Positions 22,501-36,600 are shown, counted from the first letter of the stretch. The stretch: DNA of 64,000 bases from Ciona intestinalis (GCF_000224145.3 NC_020172.2:1822626-1886625), one strand, 5' to 3'. Program-made: numbers and translations. The notes: generated by a model not told the origin, from the sequence alone.

Positions 22501-25500
22501 CCGGAACTGAAATAATGTTGATGAGAATGAAAGGAAACACGACAGGTACATGTGGTTGTGGTATAAGATACCTGTTACATTATTTAAAACTAATACAGTT
22601 TATCTTAAAGAAAATGATCAATCTGTAACATTCCAAATTCCTGGTATGACGTCAATCTTCGGTAATGACGTCATCAATATGGAGGTTAGTGGAGATATTA
22701 TTGCTATGATATATTATGTTTGATAATTGTTATGATACTTATAGTTATACAACTACGACGCACGAAAGATAAACTTCAACACATCCACTCAAAGTGTTGA
22801 CTTTGTCACTGCTGTGTCCTTGACAACTGGTTGGGAGAAACAAAATCCGATTTCTTCCAAAAAAGCCCGAAATCTTCAAAGTCGATTTATTGTTCCAAAA
22901 CAATCAACATCAACAAATCTGCAATTAATCATTGCGAGCGATTGTGACGTAACAATATGCAACAGTCAAGCAACAACTAGCACAGCATTTGAAGTAGGAA
23001 TCGACAACAAAGAAAACTTAAGTAAATATTTTCTTCGAATCTTGCTTGAAAATTCCACTCACGAAGTCAAGGAATGGAAGATAACGTTACAACTTTCTGA
23101 CTCAATGAACCACCAGTTTAACTTGACGAAGACATTCACCAATAAAAGTAACTAACTGGACCACACCAACTTAAACTGAGATTAATTTGGAAAACATTTC
23201 AGAGTCAGGATTTGATTGGTTGATCCCATTTACGAATCTACCACATGGTGGCAGCAAATACAACCTGACCATCCATGCTTACCTTGGTTCGAAATATTTT
23301 CGTCAAGGAAGCGTCATGAAAACATCATTGGTGACGCATTCTGTTAACTGCATGTATTGGGATGACGTCATATTTGATTGGAACAACAAAGGATGTCAGG
23401 TATACTGTCACGAAATATTATTTTTTGTATTTTTAACAAAATTATTCATCTTAGCCAAAAGTGAATTCAAAACAATCAGAGTTGATGTGTGAGTGCAATC
23501 ATTTCCCAGTTCCTCCTGAGAGCAGTGGGAGAATGAAAGAGAATAACAAAAGAGATGTTCCCACTCTTTTCGCATCCAGTTTGATTGTGTATCCAAACAA
23601 GATTGATTACAGCAAGGTGAGAAATAATTTAAATTTTTTTTTATTGAAAACCTAATTCTGTGTACAGCTGTCTTGGAATTTGTGGGCAGAATTTCTAAAA
23701 AATCCGGTTATATTTGTTTGTCTGTTTATTCTTTACACGTCTTATGGTATCTTGGTGGTTCTGGCAAGAAAGAAAGATATCGAATATGAAGACAAAGTAA
23801 GTCATACATCTTCATTATCAAGTTATATCATAACACTTCACATATACTGCATATCTTACTAAGCAACAATATATTGACGTGGTGGATAACTCACCCTTGG
23901 ATAAATATCGTTATTACGTCACAATATACACCGGAAACCGTCGGACTGCTGGAACATCTGCCGTTGTTTGTATCAAACTGATTGGATCGAAGAAATCTAG
24001 CAAAGTTCATATTCTGCAGGTTGATTGTAATTTTTAATATTTTTAAATCTGAATTTACCGTTTTGCTGTTTCCAGAACTTGGAAGAAAGATTTTTAACAA
24101 GAGGGAGCATTAATTCATATCTGATTACGTCATTCAGTTGCCTTGGAAATCTAGTTGCTGTTCGGTTATGGCATGACAACAGTGGGCGTAGCCCTGAATG
24201 GTAAATTTATTAAATTATGGCATAACTTCATGTCTTGTGTTTCAATTACTTTTAAACCAACTTATACTCGTAGGTTTTTACAAAGAATGGTTGTAAGAGA
24301 TTTAGAAACAAATGAATGCACTTTCTTTATTTGCAATACGTGGTTTGATGACGTCATTGACCATATATTTCCAGCAGCTCGTACTAGAGAGCTCCACACG
24401 TTTGAAAGTTTATTTCACATCAAATGTGAAAATTATTTGAAAGACGAGTGAGTGGTAACATTGTTAAATAATCCAACAATCCACAAGTAACATTATCACT
24501 CCATGTAAAACACAGACACTTGTGGTATTCAATACTTGCGATGCGACCTTGGCAACAAAGCGAGATGTCCAGGGTGGAAAGACTCTCTGCTTGTTATCTT
24601 CTTATTTTTATGATCATGTTGACGTCACTCATGTTTTATGGACGCGAGGTTTCTCAACCTGGTTTCCAAATACACTTGGGTTACTACTCGTTCAAGTGGT
24701 CGCAGATAGCAGTTGGTAAACTGATTATAGTGACACGTTTTCTGATTTGATTTACATATTGTAACTTGCAGGTGTTGAAAGTGGATTGCTATGTTTTCCA
24801 ATGACGTACATCATCACAACTCTTTTTCGATTATCTCAACCAAGATTGAAAAACAGAAGAGATGACTTGGTTTCTCTTGAAAGAGGAGAGTTGAAACGTT
24901 CTTATGAAAGTAACGACCATTATGAGACGGAGATTTCTGATTCTGATGACGTCACCAATTCGTCACTGAGCGAAAAGATTAAAAATAAATCTAAAATAAA
25001 TCTAAAATATCAAAAGTCATCTGTAGGTGGTTTTAGCAAAAAGAAGGGTTCATCTCTCGGTTTAGGGGATTTCCACAAAAACAAAAAAAGAAAAAGAAGC
25101 AAAAGCGAATTGACGAAAAACGTACTAAAAGTACTGAAGAATGATTTGACCGACATAAAAACAGAAAAAGAATTGAAAGATGATGTTGAAACAACTAATA
25201 AGCAAATCAACACTTCTAAAAATATAATTCCCGACGATACCTCAAGTTCATTTAAGAGTTGCCGTTCCGCATTTGGGGGTAAAACTAAACGCGACCCTGA
25301 TCATCGTCATCAGAGGAAACATCTTGATCATCAACAATCGTATGCGGGAAAAAGTAAAAAAAGAAACTTGAACTCGCCGACTTCATTAAAATCAGTCAAA
25401 TTCAGTCTTGAATCAAATATTGAACCTCTCGATTATTCACGTCACAATTACAATACGTCATGGCAACCAGCAGGAAAGTTTGGTGCGATTCACGATTTGA

Positions 25501-28500
25501 CAGAAATGGGCAAAGTTTTCAACCGAGAACATCCGAATCTAAACATAGATCAACCTGTACATAACTTGTCTAAGCCAAAGAGAGACAGAACCAGGTTAAA
25601 AGAAATAGCTAAGAATTCCAAACATGATGCTTTACGTTCAAGTGAATTAAATAACACTGAACGCGTGGATCCAATCAGAAACATGCCTCCTGAACCTCAT
25701 CATTCAAACCAACCAATCAGATCAAAGAACTCGAAACCCTCTCAAATCATTGATGATGCCATTGAAACAAAAACAAAGAAACTTCAAAGGTCGAAGAAAT
25801 CAAAACTTCCTTCTGAGAAACCAATTTTGAAAGAAAGGTCGAAAAGACCTCAACCAAGAGCGAGGAAAAATAAAGTTCATGAAAATACTTCTTCTCCCAT
25901 TCCTTCAGCTGGGTCAGTTTATCTTTTAACAAATAATGTGTTCAACTATATTCAGGTTCGCTATCAATGTTCGTTGTTTGTTTCTTCAGGTTGAACAGGC
26001 GTGAGTTATACAGCATTGACCAGAAGGTTATTGGTTCAAATCCTCGTTCGTTGACTATGGTTGACGTGGATCCTTTTTCTGTTGATTTCCGACCTTTACC
26101 TTCCTTCTTTGTGTGGATTGCTTGGTTCTTTATTTTCTCCACAATCCTCGCTTCAAGTTCGTTGTGTGTAATGTATGGGATGACGTACGGAGTTGAGATC
26201 AGCAAGGAATGGTGAGCGAACATGTTTAATCAGAACAGTAAGGACCAAACATAAAACAAACACTGGTCGCCCCTCCTTTGCCTATAAAGATGTATTTTTA
26301 AACATGGACGTTTTAGTCAATTAATTTAATTCACCATTCTAATTGCTTGTTTGCTAAACAACTGTCGAAAAATACAAATATCTACATCTAAAGATTCTAA
26401 ACACTGTTTTAAACATTTGTCTTTCAAGGTTGATGTCTTTATTAAGTGGATTTATTCAGAGCATTATATTAATCGAACCCTTCAAAGCAATCTTCCTCGC
26501 CTCCTTTCAAGTCATCAACAATCCTAAACATGATTTGAAAGATTGGCTTGCACCTGTAGCTGACAATGGTAGGTAAAACCACAAATTTGTTTGTGTTTAA
26601 ATTCTAAATTTATATCTTTCCTTTCTATCTAATTTATGGCAATTACATTATATACGGGCGAGACCGACGGTTTAAGCAACATGTTCGCCAATTACCCTGT
26701 TCCATGTAAATTACAGCAACTAACAACGCTCAAAATAATTAATTAATATCTTGTACGATGAATTAGTTCAACCACGAGATGCTCCTGATCCACAAATGGT
26801 GGAAGATTTATTAAAAGAAGAAAGATCAAAGAATCCGGTTTACAAACCTCCGACTCTTGATCGGATGTTGGAAGGACAGGAGAAGAGAGCTTCGGAAAGA
26901 ACAATCAGAAGAAGATTGAAAGTAAAACATTCCTTCCAAACACAATATTGTATTCTTCATATATTTCAATGTTTGTTTATACTTTGTGTTCCATCATCCA
27001 GAATATATCAGTTCATTTGCTCTACCTCACTTTTCTACTGATTGTGTCGTTTGGACAACGAGAAGAGAATTCATTCAATTTCGGACAAGCGTTAAACAGA
27101 ATGTTTGTGAATGAAGCGAAAAACGTAAGTTGGTTTAATATGGAATCTATTGTTGGAAGAATATGAACTGAATTTTGTTGTATATATAAACTTTCTATTC
27201 AATATTACTTTACCAGATCAAATCAAGCACGGACGTTTATAAATGGATCGATCGCTCAGTGGTTGGAACACTTTTAAATGATCACATGACGCATTTCACT
27301 GACGGTCAGCTGATATTTGTATCCGGTCCATTGTTACGTCAGAAACGTGTCGTCGCTGGTAAAATCTTTTGGAATTTGTAACTAAACTTTAAATTGACTC
27401 GATCGTCTCACTCACCATTGTATGTTACAGGAACGACGTGTGCTCACAGTGATGCCGTAAAGAAAGCAAAACTATCTGGAAACACTGCTTGTAGTTTAGG
27501 ATATGATTCACCGTTTGAAGATCAACGAAACTACGGTCCTGGATGGTCGACCGAAAATCCTTATTTTTCCAACAGTGGCCACAAAAATAAGTAAATCTTT
27601 TTAAACTTTTGAAACTTTTTAAATGTTTCCACCGATTTGTTTAGTGCATGGAGATATAAACCCAAACCATGGACATGGATCAGCGATTATAATGGTGAAC
27701 ATGGAACGTATGACAATGGTGGTTATTACGTCACAGTGACGGATCGCGATGTTGCGCAATATCTTCGATTGTCGAATTGGATCGATAAACATACAAGGTC
27801 GGAAAATATTCAAACTTTTCGTAGTTTTATAATTCGAAAATAACTTTTTTAGGGCCATAATTTTCGAATCAATATTCTACAATGTTCCTCATCGTATTTA
27901 TTGCGTCACAATTATTGTCATGGAAATCCCAAACTTCTCTGGTGACGTACACGTGACGTCGCGACTTCATTTTATGAGAACACACCACGTCGAGTGAGTA
28001 TAGAACAGCGGTTCCAAAACTGTGGTACGCGAGCACCTTATTGAGTTTCAACAACAAACGGTCGCAAACGATCTTTTAGTGATTGTCGTAAGCATTCTTT
28101 TAATTCATACAAACTATGTAGCGTGTGACATTTCATGCTATATTCCCTATTACAGTGGTTTCCAACTTTTTTAAGTCGAACAGGCGTTGCCTTACGCGTG
28201 TACAAGTTTTTTTTGCAAAGTATTTATACTTTACTTATAATGCGTAAAAAGTTAAATAACCGACCTATTTTTAAGCGCCTGCAGGCTAAATATTTAAGGG
28301 GACAATCGCTATTGTTACGCAAATATTCAACGTGTGAATTGCTATTATGTCGTAATTAATTGCCACAATGTCAAACAATCGCTATTATGATGCAATGAAT
28401 CCACGTGTGAATCCCTACTATTTCTTAACATATATGCTGCTTGGCTGAGAAAACATCTCAAATACACAGCAGTGCTACTTCTGGAACATATTTCGGTTGT

Positions 28501-30106
28501 TTATTACAGCATGTTGCCCTGTTTAATAGGCAAATATTACATTTTTTGACACGAAACTTCGAGAAAGGCAGTGCCAAGTTTGTGCTGCGAATTCCCGCCG
28601 AAAAAAATATGTAGATGCGTGCGGTTTCTAATTTCAATATTTAAATTAGTTCTTCACGAACCTTTAGTAGTTTGGTATGTACGTGTTACGAGAACGCTGT
28701 ATGAACCAAAAAATGGTAGGCGAGTAGATAAAGTTTGGGAACCACTGGTATAGAAAATAAAATCAAAACATGAGTTTAATATCTTGTTCCATTATAGGTA
28801 CGCATCGGATGTGATTGTGTACGTGTCCCTCATTTGCATATTAATCATGGTTTTCTATCACTTGGTGGAGATATCGAGCAGCATGAGAGAAATTGGTTTC
28901 AGATTTCTATGGAACTTGTGGAACTTATTTCACGTCTTTGTCCTTTTGTTATCGACAGCTGCAGTCGGTGTTTATTTAACTAGGTTTGTAATATTGACCA
29001 ATATCTCATTATTCCTGTCACTTTATATTTGTACAATGTTGATTTCATATCTTGGTATCAACAAATATGTTCAATGATAACATTGTTGCTTCAAACACAG
29101 GGTAACATACACTGACATGGCGCTTAAAGCTTATGTGGACAAGATGCCCTCATTTGAACTCTTCCACGAAGCTGCATACTTTGATTATGTCACAAGGTGT
29201 CTATTATCATCGTGTGTTTTCCTCACAATGTTTTACACTGTGAAGATAATGCAAGGTCATCCAACCTTTGAACTCATGTACGCCACCATGCGACAGTCGA
29301 GCGGTGACTTGAAGGGGCATTCCGTTCTCATGTTTTTCTTATTTTGCGGCTTTTGTCATGTCGGTGAGCATCTTATTATATAACGAACTACCATCATATA
29401 TAGTTTAACTGTATATATATATCCAACAGGTTTGATGTGGTTTGGTGACATCAAAGACTTCAGTACGTTAGTACGAACCATGCAATCGGTATGCAAAGTA
29501 ATAAACATGATAATATTTCGATGACAATTCATTTTATTGTTAGGTGTCGTCGTGAAAACATTTCATCCTAAAATTCTTAAATTTAAAACAAACTTTAAGC
29601 TCTATTTTTGCCTTAATTTTCAGGTACTTGGTTTTTCGATGGAAGCCTTCACATCAAGTGACCTACTGATTCATCATCCTTTACTGGGAAGTCTCTTCCT
29701 CTTTGTATTTGTCGTCCTCTTTACCAAAGTCTTCGTCAACTTTTACGCCGTCATTCTCGAGAATTCTTTCCGCGAGTGTAAACTACTGATGCGTGACAAC
29801 ATTACTGATGATCACGTGCTTTCTTTCGGAAGAAAACAACTGAGGTGACGAATTTTGTTTCAAGAATTGTTTGTAATATGAAGTTTCTGCAAATTAATTT
29901 AGGTTTATTCTATTTATATAAGAACATGTTGCAGTTTTAAACTTTTTCTAAATTCGGACGAAATTAACTTTATCATTGTGTTTAGATCAATGTTTGCAAT
30001 AAAAGAACAAAAGTTGAAGGAATTGAGTAACCCACAAGAAAGAAAGGAATACATTGATTTATTGGATAAGCAGACTGCTCAAAATAAGCGTCAAAATAAA
30101 AAATAA
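16507..30106 (+). CDS. s-Themis-B: s-Themis-like sperm polycystin-1 receptor, copy 2 (complete)
   Basis: Thirty-five exons total 8205 nt (2,734 aa). Exons: 16507-16552, 17730-17892, 18592-18755, 18817-20415, 20530-20670, 20737-20914, 20972-21165, 21232-21420, 21677-21954, 22018-22140, 22194-22343, 22413-22545, 22611-22684, 22745-23147, 23203-23399, 23455-23616, 23668-23796, 23864-24019, 24076-24200, 24274-24447, 24516-24715, 24772-25912, 25990-26211, 26429-26568, 26767-26921, 27002-27124, 27217-27358, 27431-27590, 27645-27797, 27853-27993, 28798-28983, 29101-29363, 29430-29488, 29624-29844, 29986-30106. Domains: signal peptide; variable region to ~aa 330; REJ-like to ~1280; GPS-like ~1330-1375; TM1; PLAT ~1441-1592; long basic loop ~1680-2035; polycystin extracellular (TOP) domain ~2253-2451; channel TMs to ~2694, 11 TMs in all. 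Known family role: sperm receptor whose engagement by self v-Themis triggers the self-sterility response. Confidence 0.92.
16663..17716 (-). CDS. v-Themis-B: v-Themis-like fibrinogen-domain vitelline coat protein, copy 2
   Basis: Two exons, 17452-17716 and 16663-17363, total 966 nt (321 aa). Exon 1 starts MKTLLILVVIICT, a clear signal peptide, then a coiled-coil-prone stalk (VDALNKVVHEMKRRLEMC). Exon 2 is again exactly 701 nt, begins DCTSI in phase 1 and is a full FReD with NGFGNPNEEHW, FSTFDH, WWLTSC and SNLNG. The start codon is 13 bp from exon 2 of the enclosing s-Themis, and the stop is 110 bp from its exon 1 donor. Architecture and phase are identical to copy 1, but most residues differ, in line with a hypervariable ligand. 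Expected location: egg vitelline coat, secreted by oocyte or follicle cells. Confidence 0.9.
21443..21638. mobile_element. MITE in s-Themis copy 2 intron 8
   Basis: Same family and same intronic site as the element at 8345-8535, directly after the GC donor of exon 8. The two copies differ by scattered substitutions and small indels. Confidence 0.75.
28153..28747. mobile_element. hAT-like non-autonomous element in s-Themis intron 30
   Basis: The ends are CAGTGGTTTCCAACTTTTTT and the inverted match to CAGTGGTTCCCAAACTTT, the style of hAT terminal repeats. A clean 8-bp target duplication is not visible. A second hAT-like end (CAGCGGTTCCAAAACTGTGG) lies at about 28008 in the same intron. No transposase frame is seen. 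It accounts for most of the unusually long 804-bp intron between the TOP domain and TM7 exons. Confidence 0.5.
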
Positions 30107-30661
30107 AACAACAATTTCACTCGATTGCTAAATGCAAAACCTGTTCTGTATGGGAAGCATTGCATCACACGCGTAAATGTTAATTAAGAAGCTAATAATT
30201 CTTCTTTTTAGCTTAGTAAAGCAGCTTTAATTAATTTTCACGTACATACCTATTTATATGATTCAGTTCCTGTGTTTGGTAACAAAGCTTCGGTTCGCAG
30301 TGTATTGTTTTCAGCTTCTTTATCAAACATTAATAAAGCAGCTTTAATTAATTTTCCTCGGAAGCGTGATGCATGGGCACGTACATACCTATTTATATGA
30401 TTCAGTTCCTGTTTTTGGTAGCAAAGCTTCGGTTCGAAGTGTCATGTTTCAGCATTTTCATCGAGATAATTTACAAAACGTGTTTGGCGCCTCAGAGGTA
30501 AATATCATGGCCAGACTGCAGCAAAACCAGACGTGACAGACCAGACTTCACTTGCAGCAATTCTTAATATTTCAATTTTAAAATTACTTACTTTTATGCT
30601 ATATCTTAATTTGCTAGTGTTGTGATTTACGTAGTATTTCATATAATTTTCTATTACCAAC
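30107..30661. other. intergenic, s-Themis to lipoxygenase
   Basis: An AATAAA overlaps the s-Themis stop codon region (about 30101), a likely poly(A) signal. A direct repeat of about 80 bp (ACATACCTATTTATATGATT and AAAGCTTCGGTTCG landmarks) occurs at about 30220-30303 and 30330-30441. The rest should contain the lipoxygenase 5' UTR and promoter; no specific sites are recognised. Confidence 0.5.
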
Positions 30662-33600
30662 ATGGGAAATCAAAGAAGTAGAGCATGCGATAATAACGAA
30701 CAGGACACCGCCACCTACACCATTGTATTTAAGGTAAGATTTTAATAATTTCTTTGTTAATGCAATATTATTACCTTTTAATAAACATCATTATACTTAA
30801 AGTTTACCGTAAAGATTAGCGATGCCCCCTACATTTATAATGTACAATTAAATACTTCCATAAAAGCAAAGCTACTAAAAATGAAATTCTATTTTTATGC
30901 AACCCCCTTTTCAGACAAATGCTGAGTTTGTGGGCAGTGGTACTGACTCGACTGTCTCAATTGAGTTATTTGGTGAGGATGGAGCTGTTTCAACTGGTTC
31001 AGTTAAATTGGACCAAGAGTTTTACGACAACTTTGAACCTGGAAGGTTAGACACTTTCACCACTGAGCTCAAAGACGTTGGTTTGCCGCTTATTGTTCGA
31101 ATAAGTAAGGGATTCAGTTTTAACAAAGTTGCATTTACTATCCTTAAGCCTAATGTTAAATCTGTTTTAAAATAATTATTATCAATTACATCATATGGTA
31201 GATTGAGGTAAGATTAGACGTTTTATTCTGCTTTCTCATCCCATTTGGTAGTAAACAAAATATTTACAGAATTATATAACGGTAACCCCGCGACTCTAAA
31301 TGGGCGTTGTTATTGTTTAAAACTCAATTAGGCAATATAGGGTTTATTAAGGTGGTAACTGTGTCTCATCTTACCCCACAGTACTATGTTCGATAATGAC
31401 ACTTGATATTACAAATAACTTTTCTTCTAGAGTTAAAGCACGATACTGACGCAAAGGATAGTTTGCTCTGTGATTTTATAAAGGTGAGCGTAAACGATCA
31501 AGAAGCAACATTCCCAGTATGTGACTGGATTTACGACGAAATAGAAGTTACAAGGGGAGAAGGTGTGTATACGTTTCATCTTTATATATAAAGAAATATT
31601 GCAATATACACTTATTTTTATAAATCGAAATAGGTTTGTGACATTGTATATTGTTCATTTAACTTTAAACTATATGGTTGGTTTGTTGATTGTTTTTTCT
31701 TGCTGTTCCATGTTAAACTTTATACGCGTTTATTAAAATTCGCAAAGTTTGGTTTCTGCTTTGCGCTTGAGTTTTAATAATTGCTAGTACGTTTCTCGCT
31801 TCTTATAAGTGATTCGAGGCGTTTTTACTGAGGTCCACGTCCTGTGTTGCGCAACTGCTGTTCATTGTATACACTGTGTTATTTGTGATCACTCTGTGTT
31901 ATTGTTGTTGGTAAAAGCGAGTTTTTAGTTGTTCACGCGTTTAACTTTTTGACATTTACGTAGAGGTTTTAATTTCAACAGTGAAATTTCTGTTAGTGGT
32001 TAGACGATTGGTCGTAAGTTTAAAACAAGTGTTTAATTGTATATTGTAAGATTTCAGACGATAGACAGGTTAAACTAAGTAGGTAATTGTTGGTTCCAAC
32101 ATTTACTTACGTTTTTAACAATAGGTTTTAAATTATTGGTTTTTCTTGCTGAATTGTGACATTTGACATCTATTAAAGTTTTTCACGGGTTGTTTATCCA
32201 CAGCGATCCTCCCGCAGAAAGTTAAAAACATCCATCTGTCGTCTATGATCGAACGAGAACTAAAAAAGGCTGATGCAAAGTTTTCGTGGATTCCCCGGCC
32301 TACAGAAAACGACATTGGTTGGGGATTTCCTAGATATGTTAATGCTGTTACTTACAAGGATCTTCCCGATGTATTTCAAAGAACGAAGATTCGCCAGTTG
32401 GCACAGACCACCAACAAATTGGAAAGTGGAATTCACCTTATGTTAAAGCAACTCGAAAGTAAGTAAGAGAAGGGTATAAGGCCACAGAAGAACTTCATCA
32501 TATACGCTCTGTAACTTAACTGTGAGCTTTATTTCACTTAAAATCGCAATGGATTTATGTTTTCCCTCTAAATTTTAACACGTAACACCTAAATTTACTG
32601 CGATACAACTTTGTTTCAAGGTACTGCATGCCCACTGGAAAACCTCGAGTCTTTTCATTACTTGTACGAACGAGAGGCAGTCGAGGTTGCGAATGATCGA
32701 AGCTACATTTCGGAGTAAGATTTCTCTTTATAGTACTGGGGGGCTAGATTGGATACCTTTAACACATATTAATACCTAATATTTTCTAAGCGTGTTTTAA
32801 ACATTACTGTACCAACGCTCTTCAAAATCGTAATGCCTCAGTTATTTTTTTTCTTTGTTTACTGCGAAATGGGATAAGAAAAAATATTAACATGCACCAT
32901 CCTAGCCTGACCTATACCTTTTTTAATTATCAACACACAAGTTATGGCACCTTAAGGACGTAGTTTTGCCGGTGTACAGATAGTTCTTATTAAGTCAAAC
33001 CTACAATACCATTTTCCACTTAAAACCACAATGTTTATGAGGTTTCTTCAATTATTTCTTTCTGTAATGTAACTTCTTGCACCCGCGATCTGAAATGGCT
33101 GTATTATTAGTATCCATGTAAAGTGTGAATTAACAATCTTTTGTTAATTAGTTGGGACACAGATGAAGGAATGGGAAGACAAGTTCTTAACGGCATCAGT
33201 CCTTTGGTTCTACAAAAGTGTTCCAAATTGCCGAATAACTTAAACGTTACAAACAGCGACGTTCTGTCATCACTCGCACCGGGGACCACCCTTGAAACAA
33301 ATATGGCGGTACATATACTTTTTATAATGAAAATACATATTTTGGGGATTTTTCCTTGAATATATTAAATCTGCCTAATGTAATATGCACACACGCACGT
33401 GCAATTTCAGTGGTAAAGATGGGACGCCCTTTCATTCTATTTCCTCATCCCATTTGGTTGTAAACAAAGAACATTCAAACAACTGTTAAATGTGTTCTCA
33501 CGACTGCCATAGACCGGTGTTAATTGTTTACAACATGATCAGAATATTTGGATTTAGTGTACTAAAGGTGTCCTATCTTACCCCACAGTACTATATATTC

Positions 33601-36600
33601 ATACTGCTTGTTTTAAAGGCGGGGAAGATATACATCAGCGATTACAGTGAAATGCTAGAAGGCGCGATACGTAACATCGATCCAGCAACGAAGCTACCTT
33701 TACACTGCGCAAACTCAATCGCGCTCTTCTATTCCAAACCCAACGAGAAGTTTGTCCCAATTGCAATACAGTTGGTGCCCGGCGATCGAAACTATTTGTT
33801 CACCCCTTCTTCTGCAGAACATGATTGGTTGTTGGCGAAGATGTATTATCGCTGCTCTCAAGCAAATGCACATGAGGTACGTTTTAGTATATTAAAAGAA
33901 ACGCATTTAAACACGCTATATTCATGTTCCCATACTAAACGTTAGAGCATATTATAGTACTGTTGAGTAAGATGGGTTACCGTTAGCACCTAAATCACAA
34001 ATTTTATTTTGTTGACAGTTATTTGAAAAAATACCAACACATTTTGAAAGTCGCGACAATGCGATTATTTAATTAGTTATATATATTCTTTGTTTACTAC
34101 CAATGGGAAAAAGTAAAAAAAAGGTTAAAACGTGACCCATTTCACCCCCTCCTATATTTAACAAACTTGAAAGAAACGTTGTTTGTTAGATGCTACTGTT
34201 TATGTTTGGTCATGATTACTTATTACAGTAAAAGCAAAATGTAACTATTTAACCTTTAATACAGTGGTTGTTCCATTACTCCAACACGCACAGCGTTAGC
34301 GGCACAGGAGGTACCGCGCTGTATAAGTATTTCCCCAAGTGCCACCCAGTGTTTAAGTTACTGCAACCACACTTACGAACTGTGGAAGCAATCAACACTG
34401 ATGCGAGAGCTACCCTACTACCCGAAGGATCGAGCACAAATAAATCAATGGCTATTTGTAAGTTGTGTTTTAAAGGGTGCAATTGCAAGTTTTACATTAA
34501 CACCCGTGTCTTATTTAAAGTTTAAAATCAATATCAACAAAATATTTTTGTTTTAGCTGCAACTTCACTTGCAAGAAAGGCTTACAAAACTTTCCACCAT
34601 AATGACATTGTGATTCCAAAACTTCTGAAGAAGCAAGGTAAAGTTTATTATAGTGGGTAGGGTAAGATGAGACATTTTCATTTTCTTTTTTTGTACCGGT
34701 TGGTAACAAACAAAACATATCTACAGAATCATATAACTGTAATCCCGCGATTTTAAAAGAGCGTTGTTACTTTTTAAGAACAAGTTTAAAAGATATGAGA
34801 TATATAGTACGGTAGGGGAAGATAGGACACCTGATTATTCTATTTTCTCCTCTAGTTTGGTAGTAAACAAGGAACATTCAAAGAATTATAAAACCGTATC
34901 CTCACAACTCCCATAGACCGTCGTTAATTGTTTAAAACACGATCAGGATATTTGGATATTATGTGCTAAAGCTGTCCCATCTCCCCCCACTCTACTATAA
35001 GTGCTGTTACATTTTCTCCTAAGCCACCTACTATATCATGTTCATTGATATGCTGGCCATGAATGTAGTTATACAACAATTGATTTAATGTATGCAGGTA
35101 CCGACGATCCCGAACTATTACCAGGATATTATTACAGAGACGATGCGATTGCTCATTGGAAGATTATGGAAAAGTATATACGCAGTGTGTTAAGCTTCTA
35201 CTACAAATCGGGAGAGGTATATACATTTAAATAGGATTTATTCCCGTAACCTATAACGGCAAGACTGACAGCAAATTTGCACTTTCTAACTGTTAAAACA
35301 CACACGCTACGAAAAAAGGTTTGTACACGAATAAAAATACTGCTGCGTGGTATCAGCAAATCATAGACGAAAACAAGTGTGTTTAAATAATAATAATCAC
35401 GATTCGGGGTATAGTAGTGTTGGGGAGATGGGACACCTTTAGCACATATTATTTAAATATCTTGATCGCGTTTTAAACAATTAACAACGGTCTATAGAAC
35501 TCGTAAGGATAATGATCTATATAGTTCTTTAAATGATCTTTATTTACTACCAAATGCGTCGAGAAAATAAAATAAAAAGGTGTCCCATCTTCCCCCAGAC
35601 TACTATATGTTTATTTCCAATAATACACAATGTTCTAACTTATACAAATATGTTGTTATATTAAAGGACATCATATCCGACTTCTGCCTACAAACGTGGG
35701 CCCAAGGCAGTGTAACAGAGGGCATTGCATGGCAGGATAATAATCCACGAGGATTTAAATCTCACATTTTATCGCTGGACGAATTGGTTGGTATAAAGTA
35801 GTAGTTTGTAACGTTTGTCCATAACTTCATATTTCGTTAAGGATGTATTATATATAGGCTGTAAGCTTAAACATTATATCTAAGTAGGATGAAAGATATT
35901 GGGACAATTTAAACACATAATCTCCACATTGTCTTACATTACACCCACGTCCCACTTTGCCGCAACGTGCTATAGTACAGCGGGGGAAGATGGGACACCT
36001 TTTCATACTATTTTCTTGTCCCATTTGGTGGTAAGCAAAGAACATTTAAGGAATTATAAAACGGTATTTCTACAAATTCCATAAAACGTTGTTAATTGTT
36101 TAAAACACAATCGGGATACTTTGATATTATGTTTTAAAGGTGCCCCATCCTCTAAACAGGTCAGTATTTTTAAACCCAAGGTATCTTAAATCCCACGTTT
36201 AAATCCCATACATATGGGCCATTACCTACCGTGTTATTTATATATTAGGTTGAAGCATGCACTACTATTATGTTCACGAGTTCTGTCCAACACGCTGCAG
36301 TCAACTTTGGACAGTTTGAAACTTACAAGTATATTCCTAACTCCCCTTTCTCCATGAGGTTACCTCCACATAAAGTTGGAGAGGTGAGCTAGGTTTTCAT
36401 ATCATTGATGTCCGCATTAGCTCTATCAATGATGTTGCATATGGGGTTGGGTTAAGATGAATGTTTTCATTCTTATTTATTAAGTATTGGGTAAATAAGG
36501 ACTATTTTTACAGAATGACAAAACCGTATGCTTACGACTCTTAGGGGCGTTGTTAAATGTTAAAAACACGCTAAGAAAAGATTGGATATTATGTGTAGTA

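Noticed and set aside
31105..31175. Lipoxygenase exon 2 continuing to the stop at 31175
   Set aside because: A strong GTAAGG donor at 31105 joins in phase to exon 3 and restores the PLAT domain; the read-through tail has no PLAT similarity.
35720..35801. Lipoxygenase exon 11 donor at GGTTG|GTATAA
   Set aside because: It would create an immediate stop at the junction with exon 12; the GAATTG|GTTGGT donor is in phase.
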